From positions 182,152-246,151 of the forward strand of contig JADZGD010000118.1 in the NCBI GenBank assembly GCA_020854055.1: 64,000 nt of DNA. The letters are read 5' to 3'. The notes under the pieces were generated by a model, which was not told the origin of the DNA, searched no databases, and saw nothing but the letters and a program-made list of their open reading frames with translations. Shown here in pieces: positions 8,983-17,092 of this stretch. This DNA is from Bryobacterales bacterium (lineage in GTDB: Bacteria; Acidobacteriota; Terriglobia; Bryobacterales; Bryobacteraceae). Position numbers and translations under genes: made by a program. How positions within the stretch are numbered: position 1 is the first letter of the stretch; each line of letters begins with the position of its first letter.

Positions 8983-10542
8983 ATGCCACAGCCCGACCTG
9001 CCACCCGGCGAACTGAGCCGGCGAATCGAAGATTTTCTGGCCCGCTGCAAGAGCCCGGTATTCCTTGAGGAGGGCGAGGAGCCCTTGCCGCTGGAGAAGA
9101 ACAATCACTCACTGGAAGAACGTAACGGCGGACTAATGTTTCAGTGCTGGTCCGCCGGACGGTGCGTATCGCGGTGGGTGGTGGGCCTGGCCGCCGAGCG
9201 GCCGGGGCGGTTGGAGCTCCGAATCAGGAAATTTGCGGCCCGCGCCGGAAGCATCACGCTGTTCGATTCGGAGCGGGCCAGCGGCCGGTTGATGGAACTC
9301 CAGGGAGAACGGCGGTCGTTCCGCGAGTATTTCCGGCGGTTCCTGCGGCGGCAGTTCACCGGGTGGACCCTGGCCGAGTTGACAACCGAAGCCGACCTGG
9401 AAAACTCGCTGTCGCCGCGGTATTCGCGGGCGCTGCTGCGAAAAGGAAGCGAAGGCTGGGCGGCGATGGGCGTATCACGCGAGACCGACGCCGCGGGGAG
9501 TGTCACGTTCGGCCTGATCTGGCTCGATTACCTGCGGCGGCGGGAACCGCGTCTGGCGATTCACGGTTTGGTGTTTCTGGCGCCCGATGGAGCGCACAAC
9601 ACGATCTGTCTGCGGGTACGGTGGCTGAACCCGGAAGCGTTCCGGACGCGGTTGTTCGTCTATGGCGAAGAGGGGCGTGAGCAGGAAGCCGATCCGGCGG
9701 ATTTTGGCAACCTGGAAACGCACCTCGACCCTTGCAACCGCGAGAGGATACCGATCGCGGCCGAAGTGGCGGCATGGATGGCGCGGCTGACACAACTGCC
9801 CGGCGTGGAGCAGGTGCGGCGGCCAACGGGCGATTGCAGTTTGCGGGTGCGGGGGTTGGAGTTCGCGGCGACCAGGGAGGGGCGCCTGATCTTCGGAATC
9901 GATCACCGCGGGGCGGTAGCCGGGACAGACCTGGCCGAGATGGAACGAGCGGTGATGGAACTGGCCCGGCTGCGGAGTAGTGGCGCGGCCGATGTAATGA
10001 ATCCGCTTTATAGACGGAATCCGGAAGCATGGTTGGAATCGCAGATTCGCGCCAATCTGGCCGAAATCCACGCGCCGCTGGTGGAAGGCGCCGTATATGG
10101 GCAGGTGCCGGCCTTTGCCGCGGGCGAACGCGGAGTGATCGATTTGGTCGCGGTGGAGCGCACGGGCCGACTGACGGTGATCGAGGTGAAGGCGTCCGAA
10201 GATATCCACTTGCCGCTTCAGGCGCTGGACTACTGGATGCGCGTTAAATGGCATCTGGAGCGCGAAGATTTTTCCCGCTTGGGATACTTTCCCGGCGTTG
10301 CATTGACCGGCGAGTTGCCGCGGCTGCTGCTGGTAGCGCCGGCGCTGGCATTTCACCGCGCAAATGAACTGGTGCTTCGATACTTTTCGCCCTTGATCGC
10401 GGTGGAAAGGATCGGTGTCGCAGTAAAATGGAGAGAGCAACTGCGGGTGATGTTTCGCCTGCCAGGCGCGGGCGGTCGGGAAGTGACAGCATGTCCATGG
10501 CAAACCAGATTGTCCAGATCCGGCGAGCGTTCAAGCACCTGA
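8983..10542 (+). CDS. Uncharacterised protein with PD-(D/E)XK nuclease-like C-terminal region
   Basis: The 519-residue product is not recognised over its full length. The C-terminal third has a pattern typical of restriction-endonuclease-like folds: Asp387 (GVIDLVAV), then Glu401-x-Lys403 (TVIEVKAS), then a helix with Gln and Tyr (LQALDYW). This suggests nuclease activity or a degenerate nuclease fold. The N-terminal 350 residues are Arg/Glu-rich with no motif I know. There is no signal peptide, so it is cytosolic. Its last 52 nt overlap the next gene. The start is ATG at 8983, without a Shine-Dalgarno; a weak TATTCC lies 6 nt before it. Confidence 0.55.
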   Translation: MPQPDLPPGELSRRIEDFLARCKSPVFLEEGEEPLPLEKNNHSLEERNGGLMFQCWSAGRCVSRWVVGLAAERPGRLELRIRKFAARAGSITLFDSERASGRLMELQGERRSFREYFRRFLRRQFTGWTLAELTTEADLENSLSPRYSRALLRKGSEGWAAMGVSRETDAAGSVTFGLIWLDYLRRREPRLAIHGLVFLAPDGAHNTICLRVRWLNPEAFRTRLFVYGEEGREQEADPADFGNLETHLDPCNRERIPIAAEVAAWMARLTQLPGVEQVRRPTGDCSLRVRGLEFAATREGRLIFGIDHRGAVAGTDLAEMERAVMELARLRSSGAADVMNPLYRRNPEAWLESQIRANLAEIHAPLVEGAVYGQVPAFAAGERGVIDLVAVERTGRLTVIEVKASEDIHLPLQALDYWMRVKWHLEREDFSRLGYFPGVALTGELPRLLLVAPALAFHRANELVLRYFSPLIAVERIGVAVKWREQLRVMFRLPGAGGREVTACPWQTRLSRSGERSST

Positions 10543-11396
10543 ACCCAAACGACGTCCGCGACGCCGCCGAGAGACGCATCGACATCCGGCTGGTGGCCGC
10601 ATCGAGCGCCGGCTATGCAGCGATGGAAGACTTCCTGCTTCCCTCGTCGATTTCCACCGAGAAACGCTACGAGGCGATGTTGACGCTGCACCGCGCCGGA
10701 GATCCCGATTCGGCCGCTGGCCAGCAATACGATCTGGAGATCTTTGAGGATGGCCTGGCGCGCCCCCGTTCAGCCTTCACGTTTCCGCTTCAGGATCCGC
10801 AACGAATGGTGGAGACGATTCTGCGGCGCCGGGATGAGTTGGGGCTGCCGCTGGCGAGGAACTTCCCGGAGTTTCGCAAGGTAGTGGTGGAGCGGGTAAT
10901 CCGGGCGGTATCGAAAGAGAATGCGCTGTTTTCCCTGGTAACCGCGCTGCCCGATGTGCTGCCGACGGTTCTTGAGCTGCCTTGGGCGCTTGGTGAATTT
11001 GCGTCTGACACGGCATTTCTGACGATGAACCAGCTTCGCATGGCGTTTCTCCTGGCGGCGGCGAGCGACCGTCCGGTGGGATTCGCCACTCAGAAGACCG
11101 AGGTGGCGGGCATCGTGGCGGGTGCTTTCGGCTGGCGGGCAATCGCCCGCGAACTGGTGGGTAAGATTCCGCTTGGTGGCGGACTGATTCCAAAGACCGC
11201 AATCGCCTATGCCGGAACGTACGTGGTGGGCAAATCGATGGAGCGGTTCTACCGGCTGGGCTACGGGTACACGCGCGATGAGCGCCGCCTGGTGTATGCA
11301 GAGGCCGTGAATCGCGGTAAGCGCGTGGCCGGCTCCTTATTGCATGAGCTTCGCGGCGGTGACGGCCCGGTGAGCGGTGATTCCTGTTCGGACTGA
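10491..11396 (+). CDS. Uncharacterised DUF697-like protein
   Basis: This 301-residue protein has a charged N-terminal half, followed by hydrophobic segments (ALFSLVTALPDVLP and TEVAGIVAGAFGW). A Gly-rich stretch (IPLGGGLIPKTAIAYAGTYVVGKSMERFY) recalls the membrane-associated DUF697/YcjF family, which is often linked to GTPases. The ATG at 10491 follows GGAAG at 10478-10482; an earlier in-frame ATG at 10428 lies deeper inside the preceding gene and lacks a ribosome binding site. The overlap with the nuclease-like gene suggests co-expression. The function is not known and the family link is tentative. Confidence 0.5.
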   Translation: MSMANQIVQIRRAFKHLNPNDVRDAAERRIDIRLVAASSAGYAAMEDFLLPSSISTEKRYEAMLTLHRAGDPDSAAGQQYDLEIFEDGLARPRSAFTFPLQDPQRMVETILRRRDELGLPLARNFPEFRKVVVERVIRAVSKENALFSLVTALPDVLPTVLELPWALGEFASDTAFLTMNQLRMAFLLAAASDRPVGFATQKTEVAGIVAGAFGWRAIARELVGKIPLGGGLIPKTAIAYAGTYVVGKSMERFYRLGYGYTRDERRLVYAEAVNRGKRVAGSLLHELRGGDGPVSGDSCSD

Positions 11397-11476
11397 GGCG
11401 GAATCGAGCGCCGTCAAAGTCTGCCAACTTTGTCGATCGGGACGGAGAGAGTCCATAACGAATTGAGAGGTGTACA

Positions 11477-12397
11477 GTGAATTTTCGAGTTCTTATGCTG
11501 ATCCTGGCGGCGGTTGCAGTGTTGAGCGCCGACCGGCTGACGATGCGTGACGGCCGTGCGATTGACGGCACTTATCTTGGAGGTAACTCGCGCGAGGTGC
11601 GGATGGCGGTGGGAGATCGCGTGCAGTCTTTCGATATCGGATCCGTACGTACGATTGAATTCGGCGCCGTGGCTCCGGCCGCGAGTCAGGCCGCAACCGA
11701 AGCCCCGGCGGCGGCGTCTTCCTCGACTCTCCCGGCGACTGCTCCGGCCGCTGCCGCGGCGGCGGCTCCCGCGGCTCCTTCGGGTGAACCACAACTGGTG
11801 CGGAGAACAGAGGCGGCAGCGCAGCCGTCAGGTGGTGCCGCGGTAACGTCCAGCGCGCCGCCTGCCGCGCCGTCCGCGCCTGCCTCCACGGGTACGACGG
11901 AAGTTCCCGCCGGTACAAACTTTGTAGTCCGGCTCATTGACAGCGTGGATTCGGAACGGGACTCGGTGGGCCAATCTTACCGGGCGACGGTTGATGAGCC
12001 GGTCGTCGTCGGGGGAAACACGGTTGTTCCGCGCGGCGCCGACGCGGTGGTAAAACTGGTCGACGACCAGGAGTCGGGGAAACTGGCCGGACGTACGATT
12101 CTCACCCTGGACCTGATGTCGGTGACGGTCAATGGCAAGCCGGTCGAGATCGACACGCAGGAAGCAACCGTACAAAGCGGTTCTCGTACCGGCCGCACGG
12201 GAAAAGTGGTCGGCGGAACGGCCGCGCTCGGAGCGATTATCGGCGCGATTGCCGGCGGCGGAAAGGGCGCGGCAATCGGAGCGGTTTCCGGCGCGGGTGT
12301 CGGCGCCGCGGCGCAGGTGATCACCAAGGGGCAGACAGTGAAGATCCCCTCCGAGAGCCGGCTCACGTTCTCACTCCGGCAGAATATCCGCATATGA
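11477..12397 (+). CDS. Envelope protein with Ala/Pro-rich linker and glycine-zipper segment
   Basis: The 306-residue product has a signal peptide (about 1-17) and a short beta-rich domain (DRLTMRDGRAIDGTYLGG...SVRTIEFG). A low-complexity Ala/Pro linker spans about residues 65-140. A second beta domain follows ([23 protein letters not shown]), and then a glycine-zipper hydrophobic segment at about 242-278 (GAIIGAIAGGGKGAAIGAV) that could span or associate with a membrane. The start is GTG with GAGAGG 6 nt upstream. I do not recognise a specific function; similar proteins occur in Acidobacteria as hypothetical envelope proteins. Confidence 0.7.
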   Translation: MNFRVLMLILAAVAVLSADRLTMRDGRAIDGTYLGGNSREVRMAVGDRVQSFDIGSVRTIEFGAVAPAASQAATEAPAAASSSTLPATAPAAAAAAAPAAPSGEPQLVRRTEAAAQPSGGAAVTSSAPPAAPSAPASTGTTEVPAGTNFVVRLIDSVDSERDSVGQSYRATVDEPVVVGGNTVVPRGADAVVKLVDDQESGKLAGRTILTLDLMSVTVNGKPVEIDTQEATVQSGSRTGRTGKVVGGTAALGAIIGAIAGGGKGAAIGAVSGAGVGAAAQVITKGQTVKIPSESRLTFSLRQNIRI

Positions 12398-12453
12398 ACC
12401 CACGGGCGCGCCGCCTGAGCGCGTGACTGCTTATAATGCGGGTGAGGTATGAG

Positions 12454-13590
12454 ATGACTGACCGATCCCTTCCTTCCCGCAGAACTCTGCTCGGCGCCGG
12501 CGCCACCGGAGTCTTTTCCATTGTCGGCGCGCAGGCCGTGCGCGGCTCAGAGGCCAATTCAAAAGTCTCGGTGGCGCTAATCGGCGCCGGCAACCGGGGT
12601 TCTTATGACGCCGGCATCGTGCATCGCGATCCGCGCGCGCACATTACGGCGTTGTGCGACAAGTTTGACGACCGGCTGGAGAGTTCGGCGCAGAAGATCG
12701 GTGTCGCGAATCCGAAGACATACAAGGATTTCGAAAAGGTTCTCGGCGCCGGCGATATCGATGCGGTAATCATTGCCACCCCTCCATTCGAGCATCCTCG
12801 CATGCTGGCGGCGGCGGTGGACGCCCGAAAGCACGTTTACTGCGAGAAGCCGATGGGCGTCGACTACGAGGGCGCCAAGACGATCATAGCCGCCGGGCGA
12901 AGGGCCGATCCGCGCAAGTGCATTTCCGTGGGATTCCAGCAACGCTACGGTCCGGTCTACCTGGAAGCGCTCAAGCGCCTGCGTAATGGCGAGATCGGCG
13001 ACATCTCGACGGCGCGCGCCGCCTGGATCGACAAGGATCCCTTCCAGCGCAAGCAATATGATCCGGCGGTGGAGAAGTTGCGCAACTGGTTCTGTTACCG
13101 CGATTATTCGGGCGACATCATCGTGGAACAGGATTGCCACAACCTGGACGTGCTGCATTGGTTCCTGGATGCGCTGCCGGTCCGCGCGATTGGCTACGGC
13201 GGGCGGAAGGTGCGGACCACGATGGACATTCTCGATCACCTGACGGTGGTTTATGAATGGCCCAACGGGATTCACGTGAACTTCGAGGCCAATCAGTTGA
13301 CGCCGCGCGGGTTCTCGAGAATCGGCGAGGAGTTCACCGGCACGAAGGGAACGCTGCTGACCTCGCGAAAGAGGATGCAGCATATCAAGAGCGTAGACTC
13401 GATCGACACGATTGATTCGCAGCGCGATATCACCAACGACGCGCTGGAAACATTCATAGAGCGCATTGTCACGGCGAACCCGGAGAACGTAGCGGAACGT
13501 TCCGCGTTAAGTACGATGATCGGCTTTCTGGGGCGGGAAGCCATTTACACCGGCAGAGAAATAACGTGGAAGGGATTCTACGGTGCGTAG
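12454..13590 (+). CDS. Gfo/Idh/MocA family oxidoreductase with Tat signal
   Basis: This 378-residue NAD(P)-dependent sugar or inositol oxidoreductase has a twin-arginine type leader (SRRTLLGAGATG, residues 8-19), so it is likely exported folded. A Rossmann motif (VALIGAGNRG) starts near residue 40 and the family signature EKP (Glu131-Lys132-Pro133) follows. The substrate is probably a sugar or glycoside oxidised at C3. The ATG at 12454 is chosen because GAGG lies 6 nt upstream; a TATAAT at 12432-12437 sits close by and could be its -10 box. The 3' end overlaps the PIG-L gene by 8 nt, so the two are translationally coupled. Confidence 0.88.
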   Translation: MTDRSLPSRRTLLGAGATGVFSIVGAQAVRGSEANSKVSVALIGAGNRGSYDAGIVHRDPRAHITALCDKFDDRLESSAQKIGVANPKTYKDFEKVLGAGDIDAVIIATPPFEHPRMLAAAVDARKHVYCEKPMGVDYEGAKTIIAAGRRADPRKCISVGFQQRYGPVYLEALKRLRNGEIGDISTARAAWIDKDPFQRKQYDPAVEKLRNWFCYRDYSGDIIVEQDCHNLDVLHWFLDALPVRAIGYGGRKVRTTMDILDHLTVVYEWPNGIHVNFEANQLTPRGFSRIGEEFTGTKGTLLTSRKRMQHIKSVDSIDTIDSQRDITNDALETFIERIVTANPENVAERSALSTMIGFLGREAIYTGREITWKGFYGA

Positions 13591-14380
13591 GTTGTTCGCA
13601 TTGGCAATGAGTTTAGCGGCAGGCACAAGTGTGATGTTTGGTCAACAGCCACCACTGCGGGTGATCGCCATCGGCGCCCATCCGGACGATTGCGACATCA
13701 AGTTCGGCGGTACTGCAATTAAGATGATGCGGATGGGATACGCAGTGAAGTTTCTGTCGGTAACCAACGGCGACGCCGGCCATCAGACAATGGGCGGCGC
13801 GGCGCTTGCCGTCAGGCGCAAGGCGGAAGCGCGGGAGTCGGCCCGTCGCTTGGGAATCACCGAGTATGAGGTGCTGGACAACCACGACGGTGAATTGATG
13901 CCCGATCTGAATGTCCGCCGGCAGATCATCCGGCGCATCCGGCAATGGCGCGCCGATATCGTACTATCGCCCAGGCCCAATGACTACCATCCGGATCATC
14001 GCTACACCGGGGTACTGGTGCAGGATTCCGCATATATGGTGGGTGTGCCCAACATCTGCGCGGACACGCCGCCACTGAGGAAGAATCCGATTTTCCTCTA
14101 TTACGAGGACCGCTTCCAACGGCCGTCGCCCTTCAGGGCGGATGTGACCGTGCCGATCGAAGATGTCTGGGAGCAGAAGTTGAGCGCGCTCGATGCGCAC
14201 GTCTCGCAGTTCTACGAATGGCTGCCGTGGATCGATGGCAAGCCGGAGCCTCCGAAAGATCCGGCCGAGCGGAAGAAGATGCTCGCCGCCCAGCGCTTCC
14301 GGCAGATGGAGGCCTTTGAGTTGTGCGAATACGGAAGCCGGCCGGGTCTCGATGAGCTGCGCCGGATGTTCCCTCATTAA
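13583..14380 (+). CDS. Secreted PIG-L (LmbE-like) family deacetylase
   Basis: The 265-residue zinc-dependent N-deacetylase family protein has a signal peptide (about residues 1-20). Zinc-binding motifs are AHPDD (His33-Asp36) and HPDH (His136-His139). Family members remove acetyl groups from GlcNAc-type substrates, so this protein may act on amino sugars. The GTG start at 13583 lies inside the preceding gene's end (8-nt overlap) with AAGGG 9 nt upstream. Its stop overlaps the selA start (TAATG). This is the middle gene of a three-gene operon. Confidence 0.88.
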   Translation: MRRLFALAMSLAAGTSVMFGQQPPLRVIAIGAHPDDCDIKFGGTAIKMMRMGYAVKFLSVTNGDAGHQTMGGAALAVRRKAEARESARRLGITEYEVLDNHDGELMPDLNVRRQIIRRIRQWRADIVLSPRPNDYHPDHRYTGVLVQDSAYMVGVPNICADTPPLRKNPIFLYYEDRFQRPSPFRADVTVPIEDVWEQKLSALDAHVSQFYEWLPWIDGKPEPPKDPAERKKMLAAQRFRQMEAFELCEYGSRPGLDELRRMFPH

Positions 14381-15699
14381 TGAACCCTCTGTTGCGTAAC
14401 CTACCCTCGGTGGAGGAACTGGCCGCACGGCTGGAGCCGAGAGCCGGCCGGATCCCCCGATCCCTGATTGTGTCCGAAGCGCGCCGCGTGCTGGATACAG
14501 TTCGTAAAGACCTGGTTGAGGGACAGAGGACCGGGATCCCCGATGTGGAACTGCTGGCCGAATCGGCGCTGGCGGAGTTGATCGGGCCATCGATCGAGCG
14601 GGTGATCAACGCCACCGGAGTCATTCTGCACACCAATCTGGGACGGGCTCCGTTGCAGGAAACGCGCGGGATAACGGGCTACTCGAACCTGGAGTATGAC
14701 CTGGAGCAGGGACGCCGGGGCAGGCGGGACGTTCATGTGAGTGGATTGCTGGAACGCCTGCTGGGGGCGCCGGCGATTGGGGTCAACAACAATGCGGCGG
14801 CCGTTTACCTTGCTCTGAAGGAGGTCGCCGATGGCGGCGAGGTGATCGTCTCCCGGGGTGAGCTGATCGAGATTGGCGACGGCTTTCGCATCCCCGACAT
14901 CATGCGAGCCTCGGGCGCGGTATTGCGCGAGATAGGAACAACCAACCGCACGCGGCTGGAAGACTACCGGGAGGCCCTGACGCCACGGACCCGGCTGGTA
15001 CTGCGCGTCCACCAGAGTAACTTTCGCATTTCGGGCTTTACCGCACGCCCCGCTCTGAAGGACCTGGCGGCGCTGGCGCACAGCGCGTCCGTTCCGCTGT
15101 ACGAAGACCTGGGAAGTGGCTGCCTGGCAGACCTGCGGGACTATGGAATTGACGAGCCTCTCGCGGCCGGGAGCCTGAGCGCCGGGGCCGATCTGATCTC
15201 GTTTAGCGGCGACAAACTGATGGGAGGTCCGCAGGCGGGCATCCTGGCGGGAAACCCGGAACTGATCAACCGGCTGCGGCGGAATCCGATGTACCGGGCC
15301 TTGCGGCTGGACAAGCTGGTACTTCAGGCGCTGGAGCACACCCTGCGGGATACGTTGCTGGAGCAGTGGGACCGGATTCCGGCACTGCGAATGATCCGCA
15401 TGAGCGCCGGGAAGATCCGCCAGCGGGCGATGGGAATGCTGGAAGTGATTCGCGGTGAGTTGTGGGAGGGACGGTCGTTGGTGGGCGGAGGCTCCACTCC
15501 CCAGCAGTCGCTTGCCACGTGGCTGATTGCTTTGGAAGATCGCCATCCGGTGGAGCTTGAAGCAAAATTGCGGCGCGGGCAGCCGCCGGTGGTGGCTCGC
15601 ATCGAGCGGGATCGGGTTGTCATTGACCTGCGAACCGTGCTGCCGGAGGAAGAGCCGAAGCTGGTGCACGCGATTCGCGCGGCGATGAGCGGCGGGTGA
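14380..15699 (+). CDS. selA: L-seryl-tRNA(Sec) selenium transferase SelA
   Basis: This 439-residue PLP enzyme converts Ser-tRNA(Sec) to Sec-tRNA(Sec). The N-terminal domain typical of true SelA is present (LLRNLPSVEELAARL). So are VNNNAAAVYLAL, VSRGELIEIGDGFRIPDIM, GTTNRTRLEDY and the PLP-lysine motif SFSGDKLMGGPQAG (Lys279). These argue against the SelA-like amino-sugar lyases. Its ATG overlaps the previous stop by 1 nt. No selB, selD or selC is visible in this window, so the rest of the selenocysteine machinery must lie elsewhere if it is functional. Confidence 0.92.
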   Translation: MNPLLRNLPSVEELAARLEPRAGRIPRSLIVSEARRVLDTVRKDLVEGQRTGIPDVELLAESALAELIGPSIERVINATGVILHTNLGRAPLQETRGITGYSNLEYDLEQGRRGRRDVHVSGLLERLLGAPAIGVNNNAAAVYLALKEVADGGEVIVSRGELIEIGDGFRIPDIMRASGAVLREIGTTNRTRLEDYREALTPRTRLVLRVHQSNFRISGFTARPALKDLAALAHSASVPLYEDLGSGCLADLRDYGIDEPLAAGSLSAGADLISFSGDKLMGGPQAGILAGNPELINRLRRNPMYRALRLDKLVLQALEHTLRDTLLEQWDRIPALRMIRMSAGKIRQRAMGMLEVIRGELWEGRSLVGGGSTPQQSLATWLIALEDRHPVELEAKLRRGQPPVVARIERDRVVIDLRTVLPEEEPKLVHAIRAAMSGG

Positions 15700-15742
15700 A
15701 TGTTTTCGCGCTACCGGCGCCGGTTCAGGGGAAAGGGCGCGA

Positions 15743-16441
15743 TCAGTCGGGCAAGACCTTGATTCGGATGTGGCGATAGGCCACGGCCGAGTCGTGGTGC
15801 TGGAAGGCGATGGCGGTCACCCGGTTCTTCAATTCGTCCATCATCCGCGCGCTGCCGGCGTGCCGGGCCCGCAGCGCGGCTTTCAGCTGGGGTGAGTCGA
15901 GCGAGTAGGAGAGCACGCAGTTGCCATTGATCCAGTGCTCCACGTGGCGCCCATTCACCAGTAGCCGGCCGGTATTCCACTCTCCCGGGGTGTGAACCGG
16001 AACTTCGGTGGGCAATAGATAGTTGTAGAGCGCTCCACTGACATGCGTGCTAGGTGGCGTGCCGGGAGGATCGGCAATCAACTGAAACTCGTAACCGAGC
16101 GATGTCTCGTGGTAGTAAACCGAGCCGCCGGGATGCGTGAGGCGATCGACGTTGGAGGCCTGGATCAGATACTTGATGCCGCTGTTTCCCCGCGGGCCGA
16201 CGCGCCAATCGAACTCGAGGTCGAAGTTCTTATACGGTTTCGCCGTCCACAGGTCACACTGGCGTACGGCGTCGGGAAGACTTTCGAGAACGCCGCCGGA
16301 GATGCGCCAGCTCACTTCCGGGCCGGTAGTTCCGGTGGGCGTCCGGAAGTTGTGAAAACTCTTGCCGTCAAATAGAGCCTGCCATTGCGCGCAGCCGCAC
16401 GAAGCGGCCACGAGTAACATAAACACACAACGAAACATCAT
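15743..16441 (-). CDS. DUF1080 / 3-keto-disaccharide hydrolase family protein
   Basis: This 232-residue secreted protein of the DUF1080 (PF06439-like) lectin-fold family has a signal peptide with a Cys-containing end (AASCGCAQ, a weak lipobox). The typical opening QALFDGKSFHNF is followed by the core GNSGIKYLIQ and YEFQLIAD. Characterised relatives hydrolyse 3-keto-glucosides made by Gfo/Idh-type dehydrogenases. The ATG at 16441 (or the adjacent one at 16438) lies 1 nt after the efp stop, so it is probably translated by coupling. An upstream frame extending to 16501 lies inside efp and is rejected. Confidence 0.85.
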   Translation of the reverse strand: MMFRCVFMLLVAASCGCAQWQALFDGKSFHNFRTPTGTTGPEVSWRISGGVLESLPDAVRQCDLWTAKPYKNFDLEFDWRVGPRGNSGIKYLIQASNVDRLTHPGGSVYYHETSLGYEFQLIADPPGTPPSTHVSGALYNYLLPTEVPVHTPGEWNTGRLLVNGRHVEHWINGNCVLSYSLDSPQLKAALRARHAGSARMMDELKNRVTAIAFQHHDSAVAYRHIRIKVLPD

Positions 16442-16442
16442 T

Positions 16443-17000
16443 TCAGGCTCGTTCCAGGTAAGTGCCTTCGGACGTGGAGACCTTGATGCGCTCCCCTTCA
16501 TTTACAAAGGGAGGTACCTGCACGACAAGGCCGGTTTCGAGCTTGGCGGGCTTGGTGACGTTGGAAACCGTGGCGCCTTTGAGCCCCGGTTCGGTCTCGA
16601 CCACGGTCATTTCGACGGTCGCCGGGAGTTCGACGCTAATGGCTTTGCCTTCGTGGAACTCCACGTTGACCTTGAGTTGCGGGATGAGATATTGGACGCC
16701 GTCACCAAGGATCTCGCGGGTGAGGTGCGTCTGCTCGAAAGACTCGGTGTTCATGAAGTAGAAGTACTCGCCGTCGTCGTAGAGATACTCCATCTCGACT
16801 TCTTCCATGACCGCGCGCTCCACGCGATCTTCCGAGGAGAAGCGGTGTTCCATCATGGACCCGGAGCGCAGGCTCCGCATCTTGGCCTGAACGAAGCCTC
16901 GCAAGTTACCCGGCGTCCGGTGAACCATGCTGAAGATCGAATACAGCTCATTGTTGAACTTGATGACCATTCCCGGACGCAACTGAGTGGCTGAAATCAT
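16443..17000 (-). CDS. efp: Elongation factor P
   Basis: EF-P (185 residues) relieves ribosome stalling at polyproline stretches. The three-barrel sequence is complete from MISATQLRPGMVIKFNNELY to the C-terminal GTYLERA. The tip loop reads RTPGNLRGF (residues 28-36). The position usually occupied by the modified Lys or Arg after Pro-Gly is Asn32, with Arg34 two residues on; this is atypical. A TATAAT hexamer at 17027-17032 (minus strand) would give a roughly 19-nt leader. It is followed directly by a DUF1080 gene. Confidence 0.95.
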   Translation of the reverse strand: MISATQLRPGMVIKFNNELYSIFSMVHRTPGNLRGFVQAKMRSLRSGSMMEHRFSSEDRVERAVMEEVEMEYLYDDGEYFYFMNTESFEQTHLTREILGDGVQYLIPQLKVNVEFHEGKAISVELPATVEMTVVETEPGLKGATVSNVTKPAKLETGLVVQVPPFVNEGERIKVSTSEGTYLERA

Positions 17001-17026
17001 AGAAATACCAGTGGTTTTACAGGCTC

Positions 17027-17032
17027 ATTATA
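17027..17032 (-). promoter_or_regulatory. -10 box for efp
   Basis: Perfect TATAAT on the minus strand, 26 nt before the efp ATG. No clear -35 hexamer is present 17 nt upstream. Confidence 0.5.
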
Positions 17033-17092
17033 TCAGAGGCCGGAAACCGGGCTGCTTCCGCCGCCGTCACGATACACTGGTACCAGTTCGTG

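Noticed and set aside
8924..9112. N-terminal extension of the yggS-like protein
   Set aside because: It would overlap the divergent gene, adds Arg/Pro-rich sequence absent in the family, and the GTG at 8923 has its own -10 box.
14401..15669. 422-codon open frame antisense to selA
   Set aside because: Gln/Arg/His-rich shadow of a clearly conserved gene.
15713..15726. ACCGGCGCCGGT palindrome between selA and the DUF1080 gene as a terminator
   Set aside because: No loop space and no T-run; it is a short GC palindrome of the kind common in this genome.
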